Source: Amyelois transitella
Taxonomy: Eukaryota; Arthropoda; Insecta; Lepidoptera; Pyralidae
DNA length: 64,000 bases
Reading direction: 5' to 3'
Assembly: GCF_032362555.1 (NCBI RefSeq)
Contig: NC_083506.1
Span: 12,075,501-12,139,500 of the forward strand
Position 1 is the stretch's first letter. Each line of letters starts with the position of its first letter. Position numbers and translations under genes: made by a program. Positions 44,168 to 56,304 of this stretch are shown piece after piece. The notes beneath the pieces are model-generated. The model had not been told where the DNA came from. It did no database searches and was given only the letters and a program-made list of their open reading frames with translations.

Positions 44168-45812
44168 ATGGGTACCTTGGAGATTTTTTGTATATTCGCA
44201 GCGGTTTCGCAAGCCGCCGCGGTGTGTAAGTATTATTTCTTTACTTTCTTACTTTTACTAATAAAGTTTTCTTGGTTCTTATCGTTTGCTCAGTGCATTC
44301 TGACCTGTAGTTCATTCAACCTTTACGATATTTACACTGTAATATATTATTTTTATCAGCCTTTTCATTCATACATCATACCTATCTATCTATACTCAGT
44401 TGGACAGTTGACCACTTAAATAGTCTGGTTCAGCTTTAATATTTGCAAGTTTTATTATTACGATCATAAAGCATTCTTTATAAAATTGGTCTGAATATTG
44501 TGATTAAGGCACTTTTAACAATGTAATGTATAAAATCCAATAAGAACTCATACATAATGTCAGGAATCTAAAATTTAATTGAAGACAATTAGAAAAGGAT
44601 TGTTTGAATCAGTCTATTTCTGATGTTCTAGTTTTATAATTGGGAACATTGCTATGTCCTCATGGACTGACATAAAATGTGCAATGATTTGTGCAGTTAA
44701 TTGATGTATGATCAAAACAGTATTTATATTTAGTAGTAAAATCCTTGTTTTTTTTAATAAAGAATGCCACTATTTTGAACAGGCAATTTACAAACCTTAA
44801 AAAGGTGTGTGTTGATCAGGAATTTCCATTGGTACTGTATTGAAATCCAAAATCTGGAAATGACTGGAAGGCAATGTACAGCTATAAAGTAAAAGTCCCT
44901 CTCCTGCTTTCTTGATCTTATACTTTTTATGTAGCCTACTTCCTATGCAGTGAAAATCTTAAATATATTTATTTATTTAAACTTTATTGGACAGATAAGT
45001 TCAAAGAAATTTTAAGAAGTTTAAAGTTTTAAAAAAACCATTTCATACAATTTTTTTGAAAAACATGTTCTTTTACTTTTTTATGACAAAGGTACTAGAG
45101 CAGTCATGCGGCGTTACACGAAAGATCTGCATAATTCCGAGCATTTCGACATACTCTATTAGTGCAGCCCTAGACCACATAAGGAACGTACACGCTACAT
45201 TTCAAGCCTCTTACTATAAATACAGGTTTCAGCCTGCTGTGCTGTCTGTAGTCATATCATAACAAGTTTGTTACTGTTTGAGGTTCCACACTCATGAATG
45301 TGCATCTGTTCCCTTAGTCGCTTTTCCGACATCCGTGGGAAAGACTCTTAACTTCCCATGGATATCTTAAAAGGTCCTACTCGTAAATGCCGGGGATCTC
45401 ATAGCAATAGTAATATATGAACCCAGCAAAGTAGGTCGCAAGTAATCCCTTTGGTGATACAATATGAAATAGTGAAAAATTAAGAATCTTTGACAAAGTT
45501 AGACTTTATCAGCCCAAAACAGTGGATTGTAGAACAGTGGATATGGTTGAAGAAAGCTTAAGATATTGATCAAATGATGGCTCTTTAGACGTTCACAAAT
45601 TATTTTAGAGTGGTTCTTTTCTACACTGGCTCATGGCGCATGACTCTTTATTTTCTAAATAAATAACCCATATTATTTTGTTCAGTGACTTCCCCGCCGA
45701 AGATTGTGAAGCAGCCAACACAGGAGGAGCTGCTGTTCCAGGTGGCTCTCCCTGGGGAAGTGGACAAGCCCTTCATTATAGAGTGCGAGGCGGAGGGAGA
45801 ACCCGCGCCCAA
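44168..45812 (+). CDS. Nrg: Neuroglian (L1CAM homologue), first two coding exons
   Basis: Exon 1 (44168-44225) encodes a signal peptide, MGTLEIFCIFAAVSQAAAV, and ends in a GTGT|GTAAGT donor. Exon 2 (45686-45812) joins in phase: TSPPKIVKQPTQEELLFQVA, then DKPFIIECEAEGEPAPK, and ends at a GTAAGT donor. Fly Neuroglian has the same start of its first Ig domain (PPRITKQP..ELLFKVA..NPFIIECEADGQPEPE, from memory). The protein is a cell-adhesion molecule with six Ig and five FnIII domains, acting in axon guidance and septate junctions. Exon 3 (rest of Ig1) was not found in 45813-49234, so intron 2 is either very long and contains the tandem array, or the assembly is out of order. Confidence 0.88.
44226..45685. 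other. Neuroglian intron 1
   Basis: AT-rich. A degraded SINE piece lies near 45305-45370 (TAGTCGCTTTTCCGACATCC, CCATGGATATCTTAAAAGG). Nothing else was recognised. Confidence 0.55.
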
Positions 45813-45924
45813 GTAAGTTTATCCTTTAAAACTTTAATTTATTCGCATTCAGACAGCTGCCATTCTTACATACTTGGAGGCTTGGGGAAGATTGGTTTTG
45901 ATAATAATATTTTTTGTTATATAT

Positions 45925-46095
45925 ACATTAGGGATAGATTAATGAACTTGGGATTCTACTTGTAGGCGATGAGCTAGCCACCGGTCACTATTTAAATCTC
46001 AATTCCAACATTCAGCTGTATGGCCAATACAGCTGAATGTGGCTTTCAGTCTTTTCAAGACTATTGGCTGCCCCGCACGGGATATAGACAGAGCC
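45925..46095 (+). mobile_element. SINE-like partial element in presumed Neuroglian intron 2
   Basis: It runs from AGGGATAGATTAATGAACTT through GGCGATGAGCTAGCCACCGG to TGCCCCGCACGGGATATAGA. The 5' end is missing, and a short repeated CAGCTGTATGGCCAATACAG lies in the middle. Confidence 0.78.
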
Positions 46096-46927
46096 GACAG
46101 TATGCTCAGCTTATACCTCTCATTATACATAAACATACATATAACTATGATCACGCAGCAGGGGAGGCAGATCAGACTATATCATAATTGTTGCTATAAA
46201 TGTACAGAGACGGAACGGAAAGTCCACGATATAGGTCATGTTGAGGTCCATCTCTACCCCAAATGAAAACTGTCATTGTACGAACGCCGAGCATAGTTTA
46301 GTGTAGATCTCTATATATATATCTCGGTATACTCATATGTATGTTAATAACTAAAACCAAATACTAGCGATAGTTGTGAAAAAAACCTAGTTAGGAAAAA
46401 AGAAATCTTTAAACACCATGTTTTACTTCAAACTTTAAAGCTATCCCACAACTTTCTAGTAATTAACGGATTTACCATGTTTATTCGCATTTTCTCGGGG
46501 CTTAGCCGGTAAACGGTCCGTGCTCTGCGTCCATTGACATCAACTCAAACGTGAATAAAACGTCTGCAGGTTGGGCACGGTGCACGCGACGCGAATAGTT
46601 TTGCTTTTAAATAAGACATCGATCCGTTTCGTCCAACGCGAGAAATCTTGTATGCTGAATGATTATTCTAGTTTTCAGGGGAGTACGTAGGCAGTTTCAC
46701 GAAATGCAGCATAAGGAATTTTAATTTCAGACTATTGTTTCAAAGATAAGTACGTCCATCGATTGAACCACTGCCTGAGGCCAATAAACTAGGAATCCCC
46801 CTGCCAAGTGTCACGTTGCAGTGTTGCAGTTGGGACAGTGATTTCAGCCCTAAGACGATTAGGCTCCGGTTGCTATGATATGTCAATAGGGAACCGCCAC
46901 AAACAGTTTATTAATGTTTTTCGAAGT
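46096..46927. other. Presumed Neuroglian intron 2, no gene seen
   Basis: No exon with an Ig-domain pattern was found. The sequence from about 46490 to 46900 is somewhat richer in GC (CGGTAAACGGTCCGTGCTCT) but has stops in all frames. Confidence 0.45.
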
Positions 46928-47190
46928 ACATACATACATATAATCACGTCTATATCCCTTGCGGGGTAGACAGAGCCAACAGTCTTGAAAATACTGATAG
47001 GCCACGTTCAGCTATTTGGCTTTAAGATAGAATTGAGATTCAAATAGTGACAGGTTGCTAGCCCATCGCCTAAAAGGAGAATCCCAAGTTTATAAGCCTA
47101 CTCCTTAGTCGCCTTTTACTACATCCATGGGAAAAAGATGGAGTGGTCCTATTCTTTTGTTCTATTGGTGCCGGGAACCACACGGCAAAG
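46928..47190 (-). mobile_element. SINE-like element, antisense, with 9-base target duplication
   Basis: A full-length copy: (CATA)n, TATATCCCTTGCGGGGTAGA, CATCGCCTAAAAGGAGAATC, ACTACATCCATGGGAAAAAG and GGTGCCGGGAACCACACGGC. TTTCGAAGT flanks it at 46919-46927 and 47191-47199. Confidence 0.88.
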
Positions 47191-47893
47191 TTTCGAAGTG
47201 GTTATTAGTTAATCGGAGTTAGTCGCCTGGCACTGGTCGCACACACGTGTACCGGACGAGACAGGTCTGGTCAAGATTATCGGAAACATAGGTAGCGGGT
47301 CGAGATCTTGTCTTGTCTTGGTCTTGTCAAGTGATCTCGTGATCTGCCTTCAGCTTCACGATTGTTGTTTCGTTTTTGTAGGCTCAGAAGAATCATGTCG
47401 CCAAAACTAAATCAACACTAACTTAATGAAACTAAATGAACTCTAGCTAAGGACTAAAAACACAACAAAATCAGTATTATTTTTTATTTGAAATTCGAGT
47501 GAGTTGTTTGGTTTCAATATTTGTAAGCAAGATGAGGACTCAACTAACTTGGAGCACATCAAGCTGAAATAATGCCTTAAAAATCCTTAAGGTGTACACC
47601 CCTGTATCCCCTGATCGTGACCGTTGAACAGAACTTACTTATCATCACAATTTTACAGTAAAAGATTTGTTCGCCTTATTAGTCGCCTTAAATAATACAT
47701 AAAAAGGGCTTTTGTCAGAAGTCCTCAAGAACAGCTCGGATACTGATGAGGTTTTTTTTAAATTTTTGTTTTTTTTATTTTATTTAAAATCAGAAATAAA
47801 TCAAGAGGGGGAAATAATTATTTATATTGTTCCAACAATATATATACTTTTTATGTGAGATTTTTTTTACGAAGGATGCAATTATATTATGTT

Positions 47894-48156
47894 CTAGCTG
47901 TGCCCGCGACTTCGTCCGCATCGAATAATTATTTTGGGCATTATCGAAGCCCTCAAGGATGCGCCTTCCCCGATTTTTTTCACATTATTCATTATTTCTT
48001 CGCTCCTAATAGTTTCAGCTTGACGTTATATAGCCTAAAGCCTTCCTCGATAAATGGTCTATTCAACACAACAAGAATTTTTTAATTCGAATCAGTAGTT
48101 CTTGAGATTAGCACATTCAAACAAACAAACAGACTTCAGTTTTATAATATTAGTAT
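47894..48156 (-). mobile_element. Helitron-like element, antisense
   Basis: Read on the minus strand it begins TCTATACTAATATTATAAAA and ends CGGGCACAGCTAG, with the GCGGACGAAGTCGCGGG hairpin before the end. The base before the 5' end is A, as expected. The base after the 3' CTAG is A rather than T, either a later change or an off-target site. Confidence 0.7.
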
Positions 48157-49234
48157 AGATTAAAATTACTATAGATAAATCTATGTAAGTGCATATTTAA
48201 TCTAAAAAAAATATTCTATTAGATTTATAACCAGAAATATGTACCTACAACTTACAAAAGAAAAATAAATTAAAATAAAGTTGAAACGCCTGTGCAATAC
48301 TATCTACTTAAACCTTTTTAACTTAAATGGCTTGTTAGCGTATTACATTTTATGTATAAGTTTGGTGTTTCTCTACCGATTTCGGAGATTCTTTTTTTAT
48401 TGAATAGGTACTTATATCAATTTTTTATTATTAAGAAAATCAGAAATCTCCGAACTGCTAAGCTATTAGGAATTACACGTGTTATTGTGAGTCAACCATA
48501 AAAGATAGACTTATGCTGTCTGTTTTTAATAATTTTATGTAGAATATTTCCATTATACCTACATGGTTTTGCTGTAGCTTTAACCATTAAGGTTGCACAC
48601 GCGATGGAAGCTCAAGTAACTTTTCCCAACATTTTCTTGCACTGCTCTGCTCCTCTTCTGATTGTAGCGTAATGAAAAGTATACTATAACCTGCTCAGGA
48701 GTATGAAGAATAACTGTACCAAGTTTTGTTAAAATCCGTCAAGTAGTTTTTGTTTCTATAAAGAACATACAGACAGACAGACAAAAATTTTACTGATTGC
48801 ATTTTTGGCATCAGTATCGATCACTAATCACCCCCTGATAGTTATTTTGAAAATGTATTCCATGTACAGAATTGACCTCTCTTCAGATTCATTATAAGTA
48901 TAATATAATAATAGATAAGAAATTATCAAAAAGTGAGAGAGGATAAGGAGCCAGCTCGTAGCAAAAAAGGAAAAGAACGACGAACTTAGCCAATATTTTA
49001 AATATTGGCGCATATTAAAAATATCATATTAAAAAGCATAAACGCTGAAAAATTTGAAATGGATCCACAGCAACTTCAATTTTATTGAATGAAAGCCCGT
49101 TTTCATTCATAGTATGCATGTAGTACCAGCGAACAGACACATATGTATACATCTCTTTTCTCCGGTAGTGCACACATATTTCTCGGTCCGTATGAAGTAT
49201 TTTTAGGGTTTAAATGTTATATTATTACGGGAAC
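48157..49234. repeat. Repeat-derived DNA left of the tandem array
   Basis: 48660-48840 is a common dispersed lepidopteran repeat (ACATACAGACAGACAGACAA, GGCATCAGTATCGATCACTA) of unknown class. The rest is AT-rich with no gene. Array copy B starts abruptly at 49235. Confidence 0.55.
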
Positions 49235-51146
49235 GGGTTCCTCCTGTAGCGGGGCAGGCGGCGTACAACTAGGGAAAGGACTCAGTAGCAAGAACGTTGC
49301 AAACGCGACTATAGAGGCCATTATCAAAATGATAGTCCGAGCTTCGAAACCTGACCTCAGGCCGGCCCACGCTGCCATACTGATCAATAAAAGCACCACT
49401 GAAAGACGGATCAGCCTCACCGCGGTCGCATGAATCCTTCCCCCGCCCACGCCACTCATATCACACAGTCCGTAAGCGAAATAAAGGTTATGCTTGTCAG
49501 CTACGTGCTTCAGAAGCAGGTAGATCAATCCGAATGGAGCTATCAGCGGACAAGCGAGACTATAGACCATTGTAATGGAAAAAATAGCGATACTCCATGC
49601 ATAATGCCAATCCCAACGCATGGTGTCATTTTCGTGATGCCAAGTCCATCGTACGAATGAATCGGCACTGGCTAGTCCTAGCGATGGTAAAATCAGAGTT
49701 ACAACAGAAGGAATGAGACGGTTTTTGTCATTATTGAATAGTTTTGATGTGACTTGGTCCAATGTGAAAGGAATTTGTCAGAGAAAGCCACGATGGCCGG
49801 CATCACAGCTGCCATTGTCCACAGCAGCAAGTTGGAAGAAAATCAAATATGACAGTACTCACTTTAGTCATATGTTCAGGCTTCGCAACCAAAGTATTAA
49901 AGAGATTCACAATAACGGCTGGAGTTGTAAGGAAGAATAAGACAATGAACAGAAAGAAATTTACAAAGAATGCCTTTATGTACCATACACCTGGCTGAAC
50001 GTTAAGATTCTCCCAGATGATGTCTGCCGGGTTTGTGGCGTGGGTCAGAACCCAGCCACGATGCAAACTAAAGCTATTAATGACATGTTCGGGAAGTTGG
50101 TAAGATGGTAAAGTTAAAAAAGCAATACCTAGAGGATCGTTGAGTACAATTGCCCGTATTCTTTTAGCTTCATCCTTCAGTCTCTTCTGTTCGTTGGTGT
50201 AAAATTCCAAGGCGTCCACTTCGGGCCCACACCATTTTGGCGGTACCATAATGCGCTTCCCAGTCTTCCTGAAATATGTATCAGTGTACACGAGAGCTTC
50301 ACTAACCATCTCCTTTTTCTCAAGGACTTCATTTAGCTTGTTTATGTTGAAGGCTAACCGTAAATCTACAATTTGTATGTGAGGGAAATTATGGGCAAAG
50401 TAAGCTCTTATTGTAGACTCATTCCTGTCAGCTTTTGATATATTTGTTATCATAATAGTGCCCGTGATGGAAGTAGACACAGGTTTGCGGCCAGTGCACC
50501 TCCTCATAATCAAAATAGATATAGGTATGAACGAGATACTTATCAGGGTATGAACCCATAGCCAATAGGATCTGCCATTTAGGTTAGATAAAGTTGTTCT
50601 TGCCAATGTCGTATTATCGTCTCTCCAGACATCCCCACTAAAATTGATGTGTAAGATGACTCCAATGGAAATGACAGTGATGATAAACATTAGGGTAATA
50701 GCATGCCTTTGGAAAGACAAGTAGTGTACTGCATCAGGGCCACATTTGACAAGAATCTGCTCCCGCGAAAGCCTGAATACGGCAGGCAACCAAGTGAAAA
50801 ATCCTTCGTCGATGTTGGGCGGTTCTTCTGCGCTCCGCGTCCGGTTGACGAGTTCTTCGTTATCTCCGCTACGATAGAACAAATTCGTCCATCTGCTCTT
50901 CGATCGTTGTACCAAGGCCATTCTCTCATAATTCCATGCCGTCCGTCGAAGAACACAAAACAAGAGTATCAAGAAAGCCCATGATATCAAATTGAGTATC
51001 AAAGTTTGAGGTATTCCATTGTAAACTGGCGTTATTATTACACTTTGTGAAGTATTCCAGAGCATGCACCCCTCGTCCACAGACCAGTTAGCGAGTGCGA
51101 GAAACGACAATGTAGTGTCCGCAAAGAAACTCATTTTCGCTTTCAT
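49235..51146 (-). pseudogene. Tmem63 copy B, nearly full length but broken
   Basis: It corresponds to Tmem63 from the ATG (51146) to 45-50 codons before the stop, where homology to copy A (18595) ends. The first 448 codons are open with few replacements (for example NWSVDEG for NSSVDEG). It then has a one-base deletion near 49832, another small frame change near 49700, and an in-frame 189-base deletion at 49607 that removes [20 protein letters not shown] and the following helix. It lacks the normal C-terminal tail. It is unlikely to make a working channel but could be transcribed from its own promoter copy. Confidence 0.9.
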
Positions 51147-51701
51147 GTCGCAACACAATCACTTTGCTACGAAAATTATCACCCACATAATTAAGATCTA
51201 ATGCACATAAATTTTTATTGTTTCACAAACGCAGTTTTATTAAACTTATTATTATTATATCGAGAAGGAAGCCAGCTGGCGTCAAAATTGTTAAATGGTT
51301 CAATTCAATCAAAATTCAACCAAATAGACAAATAAACGTAGGTAAGAAGCAAAGCTGACAGAAAGTAACAACATGACAGATTGATGAACATGACTATACT
51401 TTACCATTTTTAAACTATAACTGGCACAAACTAATAATTTTGACAATATCAACGCACAGACTGACAGATACAATTATTTGACGTTTGGTTTCATTTCAGT
51501 TGTCAAAAATATTTTGTAGAAAGATTTTGAAATTACACACATATTTGGTTTAGAGCGCGAAGGGGAACGTTCTCTGAACATTTATAAGTACAGTGTGATG
51601 ATTTTGCCAAATTGGTTTAGCGAAACTTTCATTTTATCGTGAATAGGTTTTGAGTTAGTTGTATTAAAGTGCAAATGAAAGTAAATATTAATTTCTGAAA
51701 A
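51147..51701. promoter_or_regulatory. Head-to-head promoter region, copy B
   Basis: A counterpart of 20698-21309, shortened by several small deletions (555 bases). GAGCGCGAAGGGGAACGTTC is kept. Equivalent regions lie at 55673-56229 (C) and 60585-61157 (D). Activity is unknown. Confidence 0.6.
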
Positions 51702-51776
51702 ATGGTCGAGTTTGATTGGAGTAAATTTTTGGAAAAAACTAAAAGCGTTGCTGTTCCAGAAGAATTGTTTGCTCAT
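51702..51776 (+). pseudogene. Orphan Sfmbt exon 1, copy B
   Basis: The ATG, the 25-codon frame (with EKT for EET) and the CAT|GTAAGT donor are intact, but no Sfmbt exon 2 follows in the window. If transcribed, it must splice to something downstream or end early. Confidence 0.85.
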
Positions 51777-52519
51777 GTAAGTATGATATAAAATTTTAAT
51801 TAAGTTTCAAAAGTAAATGAAAGTACATAATGCCTTTTATATTAATTACTTACTAAGATAAATTTTATTGTTTGGTGCTTGAAGTTATTTTCAAGTTTTT
51901 ATTGATGTTATAAAATTTCATAGAATTTTATTTGAAGCCCAAATCTTTTTAATGGTTCAAGCTTTCAACTAAGCTTAGCTTTATTTTTGCATTACGTATT
52001 TTTTGATCATTTATTTTTCAATGAAATATTTCCAGTTGAAATTTATTTCTATTTATAAAGAAATTAATATGGTTATAAGATCAATTTATATATTACTACA
52101 TTACATATTTATAAAATCCTGCCACTAAAAATATCTGGTGCATACATTTTATTATAAAATATTCATGATGTATCTTATATCTATATGTGTAATTATATTT
52201 TATTCATAGTACCCATAGAATTTGATTTCCAATTTACCATCCATATGGAAAATAAATACATCTTTTTTCCATAGGGATTGGTGCACTCAATTTATTCTTA
52301 AAAAAAATGCCATGCCTTTTTAATGAGATTTCATCATGAGATGCAATTATTTTGTGTACCTATTATGTGTAAATGTAAAATTATGAAATCACTTCTTTCC
52401 TTGATCTTGAAATATAAATAGTTTAGCTTTAAAAAAGTAAAAATTTTTTGAATTGGAATTTTTGAATTTTGAATAACTCAAAACATATCACAGAGTAGCT
52501 GGTCCCTTTGGCTTCTACA
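51777..52519. other. Intron-1 sequence of copy B
   Basis: AT-rich DNA homologous to 21385-22209. It carries a derived stretch near 52445 (TTTTTTGAATTGGAATTTTT) shared with copy C only. Confidence 0.75.
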
Positions 52520-53191
52520 TCTACACTAATATTATAAAGAGGAATACTTTGTTTGTTTGGTTGTAATGAATAGGCTCAAAAACTACTGGACCGATTTTAA
52601 AAATTCTTTCACCATTCGAAAGCTACATTATCCACGAGTAACATAGACTATATTCTATTTTGGAAAAAAATAGGGTTCCGTAATATATTTGGATTTTTCG
52701 GACACAAACTGAAAAAAAATCAACCAAAAAGTTACTTATTTTGCGTACGCTGCCTAAACTACAAAAGATAGAACCATTAAATGTTTTAATTAATTGTAGA
52801 TCTTATAAATATCTACAAAAAAGTCCGCGACACACTATACCTATCTATGTCGAGTGAGGCACAACAACCACATTTTTATTTAAAAATCTTGAATTTTTTT
52901 GGTCTACATTTAAACGCGTTTTTTTTACACATGCTATTAATCCTTATCAAAATAAATAATTTCATCAATAAGTACAGTTTATGTAGATAATATTTGGTCT
53001 TTGAATGATTAAAATTGGACGTTTGGTTTTGAAGTTGTGGTGAAATTAAAATATTACGATTTCTGCTGCACGGCCCGTTGCGAAGTGAGCAAGACTTAGT
53101 TAGCCGCTTTGCGGACGGTCCTTTAGTTAGTTCTAATAGAGATATATTTAGTATCGGCTGTGCATCCGTGCGAAGCCGGGCGGGTCGCTAG
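52520..53191 (+). mobile_element. Helitron-like insertion, copy B (672 bases)
   Basis: It starts TCTACACTAATATTATAAAG and ends GGGCGGGTCGCTAG, with a GCGA/TCGC hairpin at the 3' end, between A and T. It is absent at the matching place in copy A (22209|22210). It has no long open frame and is non-autonomous. Its ends resemble, but its 3' end differs from, the 2642-2910 type. Confidence 0.85.
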
Positions 53192-54915
53192 TGACATGAT
53201 ATAGATCTTCCATGTTTTTTAGCTAAAATAAAAATGCTCATCAGGTTGAACAACTTTTGTCAAGAAGTCTTTTTCATAATTCGGATGATTTAGCTGGTCT
53301 GTAATGGTTCTGCATCAGGTGTTCCAGATCTTCGATTTTATATGCCAACAGAAAATGCTTATCAGGTTGAACAACTTTCATTTTCATTAAACTTTGATTG
53401 TCGTACAACAAAAAAAAGTTTCATTGCAATTTTTTTTTTCAGATTCGTGCTCGTTAGGTTACTCTTTTTTTTATATCGTTATAAATCATTTTTTTTTAAA
53501 TGTACACACTGTACAGACAAAAACTTTTTACTGTTTTATTTATTTATATGTGTTGATATATTGATGACAAGGATTTGTGGTGATTAAAATGCAGATTCAT
53601 ATATATCACCTGTCTCGGATTTGTTATAATCTGAACTATTGTATCTTGTGTTTATCATTCCTTTTAGTTTTCTGCGTACATAAATGTCCAACAGTCTCGC
53701 AAGGACTAAAAGGTCACAATCAGCTGTTTGGATTAATAATGGAATTGAGATTCAAATAGTACAGTTCCGTGTGGTTTCCGGCACCAATGCAAAAAAAAAG
53801 AATAGGACTAGTCCATCTCTTTCCCATGGATGTCGTGAAAGGCGACTAAGGGATAGGCTCACAAACAACATCATAGAACCATATCCATATATAACTGAAA
53901 GTGGCCTTTCAGTGTTAAAAATACTGTTAAAATTAAAAATACTATATCCCATGTTCAATATTTGTCCATCTCTCGCAGCTACTTCCGTTGGTTTTTTTTT
54001 TCAGATTTATTTATGTATATTGTTTCTTTTATATTTTTTTTCCTGTAGGTCTCTGTAGGTCTTTATATTTTTTTTGTAATATTTTTTTTTTCTTTGTTTG
54101 AGCTTATCTCTGCGTGTTTTACGATCGCTGGATATATCCGCTGGATAGGTCTTTATTGTTAAGGTGGTACCCTAGGCACCATAAAAGTAATTATCCTTAG
54201 TCGTTTTATTATAGCCATATAAAAAAGTGGCCCATTTTGATGACAAAGGTTGTATTGCTCATGCGCACCTGGCTAGGTCTTTGTTTTTCTCTTTGTATGT
54301 TTACCTGCGTCTCCAGGTCGTTAGTCATTTTTTGTAAAATAAATTGTACTTACATTATCTACGTAATGTTTATTTATATTACCTATGATTTATAAAGGAA
54401 CAATGGTGACTGACTCATCAACGCCCGGCCTAAAGAATATTACCATTTAGAGATAAGAAAAGAAAGGATTTTTCAAAAGCTGAGATAAGAAAGGAAAGGA
54501 TTTTTCAAAAGCTGAGATAAGAAAGGATATTTCAAAATTCAACCGCTAAAGGTGTCAAAAAATTTGTATGAAAAAGAAATTAAATCTTGACTGATGGACT
54601 AAAAATTTCTCTCAAGGTTTTCTTCTAAAATACTAGTTCGCAAACCTTACGCTAGAGCGTCGCCACAAACGTGACAAAATGCAGAAGATCACGTAAAGTA
54701 TACTCAACCACTGTCCGAACCAAAGTCTGAGAGTATATCCTCTCTGCCTACTCCCCTGAGAAGGTAATATAAAATTGAAAAAAAAAGTAAAAAGAATTTA
54801 TTCGTAAAACACCATAATAAAAAGACAAAAAAAGAAACAAGAATATGAACAAAAAGAGACATGTAGTATGGGTGCTCCCGAGAGGGCTGCAAGTTCTGTA
54901 TGGAGAAACATAAAT
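53192..54915. repeat. Rest of copy B: intron-1 and SINE-derived sequence
   Basis: It includes the antisense/sense SINE pair (53696-53950, CCGTGTGGTTTCCGGCACCA). Then, after a 349-base deletion relative to C (58482-58830), the TTCAATATTTGTCCATCTCT to GGAGAAACATAAATAAATTA part. A 36-base internal duplication (GGATTTTTCAAAAGCTGAGA, near 54465 and 54499) is shared with C and absent from A. Confidence 0.8.
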
Positions 54916-55328
54916 AAATTATTACATAAACATACATAAAATCACGCCTCTTTCCCGGAGGGGTAGGCAGAGACTACCTCTTTCCACTTGCCACGATCTC
55001 TGCATACTTCCTTCGCTTCATCCACATTCATAACTCTCTTCATACAAGCTCGGCGGGTTCGGGTACTTTTGACCTGACCCTTTACCAGGACGTCCTTAAT
55101 TTGATCAAGATACGTTCGTCTACGTCTTCCCACTCCGAACTTTCCCTCCACACTCTCCTTGTATATCTGCTTAGTCAACCTGCTTTAATTCTTCCTCTTC
55201 ACATGACCGAACCATCTTAACATACCTTTTTCTATTCCTGTAACTATATCTTCTTTCACATCACAACATTCCCTTATCACGCTGTTCCTTATCCTGTCAC
55301 TCAATTTCACACCCATCATACTCCTTGA
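54916..55328 (-). mobile_element. LINE fragment at the B/C junction
   Basis: The 3' end of the common LINE, antisense (ACATACATAAAATCACGCCT), reads SVEGKFGVGRRRRTYLDQIK on the minus strand. Its inner end (CATACTCCTTGA, 55328) is fused to Tmem63 coding sequence. The same fusion recurs at 60240. Confidence 0.9.
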
Positions 55329-55672
55329 CCTTCATCGATGTTGGGCGGTTCTTCTGCGCTCCGCGTCCGGTTGACGAGTTCTTCGTTATCTCCGCTACGA
55401 TAGAACAAATTCGTCCATCTGCTCTTCGATGGTTGTACCAAGGCCATTCTCCCATAATTCCATGCCGTCCGTCGAAGAACACAAAACAAGAGTATCAAGA
55501 AAGCCCATGATATCAAATTGAGTATCAAAGTTTGAGGTATTCAATTGTAAACTGGCGTTATTATTACACTTTGTGAAGTATTCCAGAGCATGTACCCCTC
55601 GTCCACAGACCAGTTAGCGAGTGCGAGAAACGACAATGTAGTGTCCGCAAAGAAACTCATTTTCGCTTTCAT
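55329..55672 (-). pseudogene. Tmem63 copy C, first 344 coding bases only
   Basis: It matches Tmem63 codons 1 to about 114 (ending EEPPNIDEG). A GGA to TGA stop change sits in the YNGIPQTL block, also seen in copy D. The rest of the gene is replaced by LINE sequence. Confidence 0.9.
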
Positions 55673-56229
55673 GTCGCAACACAATCACTTTGCTACGAAA
55701 ATTATCACCCACATAATTAAGATCTAATGCACATAAATTTTTATTGTTTCACAAACGCAGTTTTATTAAACTTATTATTATTATATCGAGAAGGAAGCCA
55801 GCTGGCGTCAAAATTGTTAAATGGTTCAATTCAATCAAAATTCAACCAAATAGACAAATAAACGTAGGTAAGAAGCAAAGGTGACAGAAAGTAACAACAT
55901 GACAGATTGATGAACATGACTATACTTTACCATTTTTAAACTATAACTGGCACAAACTAATAATTTTGACAATATCAACGCACAGACTTTGACAGATACA
56001 ATTATTTGACGTTTGGTTTCATTTCAGTTGTCAAAAATATTTTGTAGAAAGATTTTGAAATTACACACATATTTGGTTTAGAGCGCGAAGGGGAACGTTC
56101 TCTGAACATTTATAAGTACAGTGTGATGATTTTGCCAAATTGGTTTAGCGAAACTTTCATTTTATCGTGAATAGGTTTTGAGTTAGTTGTATTAAAGTGC
56201 AAATGAAAGTAAATATTAATTTCTGAAAA
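55673..56229. promoter_or_regulatory. Head-to-head promoter region, copy C
   Basis: Almost identical to copy B's region, with the same small deletion before GTGTGATGATTTTGCC (near 56118) and the conserved GAGCGCGAAGGGGAACGTTC. Activity is unknown. Confidence 0.6.
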
Positions 56230-56304
56230 ATGGTCGAGTTTGATTGGAGTAAATTTTTGGAAAAAACTAAAAGCGTTGCTGTTCCAGAAGAATTGTTTGC
56301 TCAT
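56230..56304 (+). pseudogene. Orphan Sfmbt exon 1, copy C
   Basis: An intact ATG, a 25-codon frame with the same EKT change as copy B, and a GTAAGT donor. No exon 2 follows. Confidence 0.85.
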
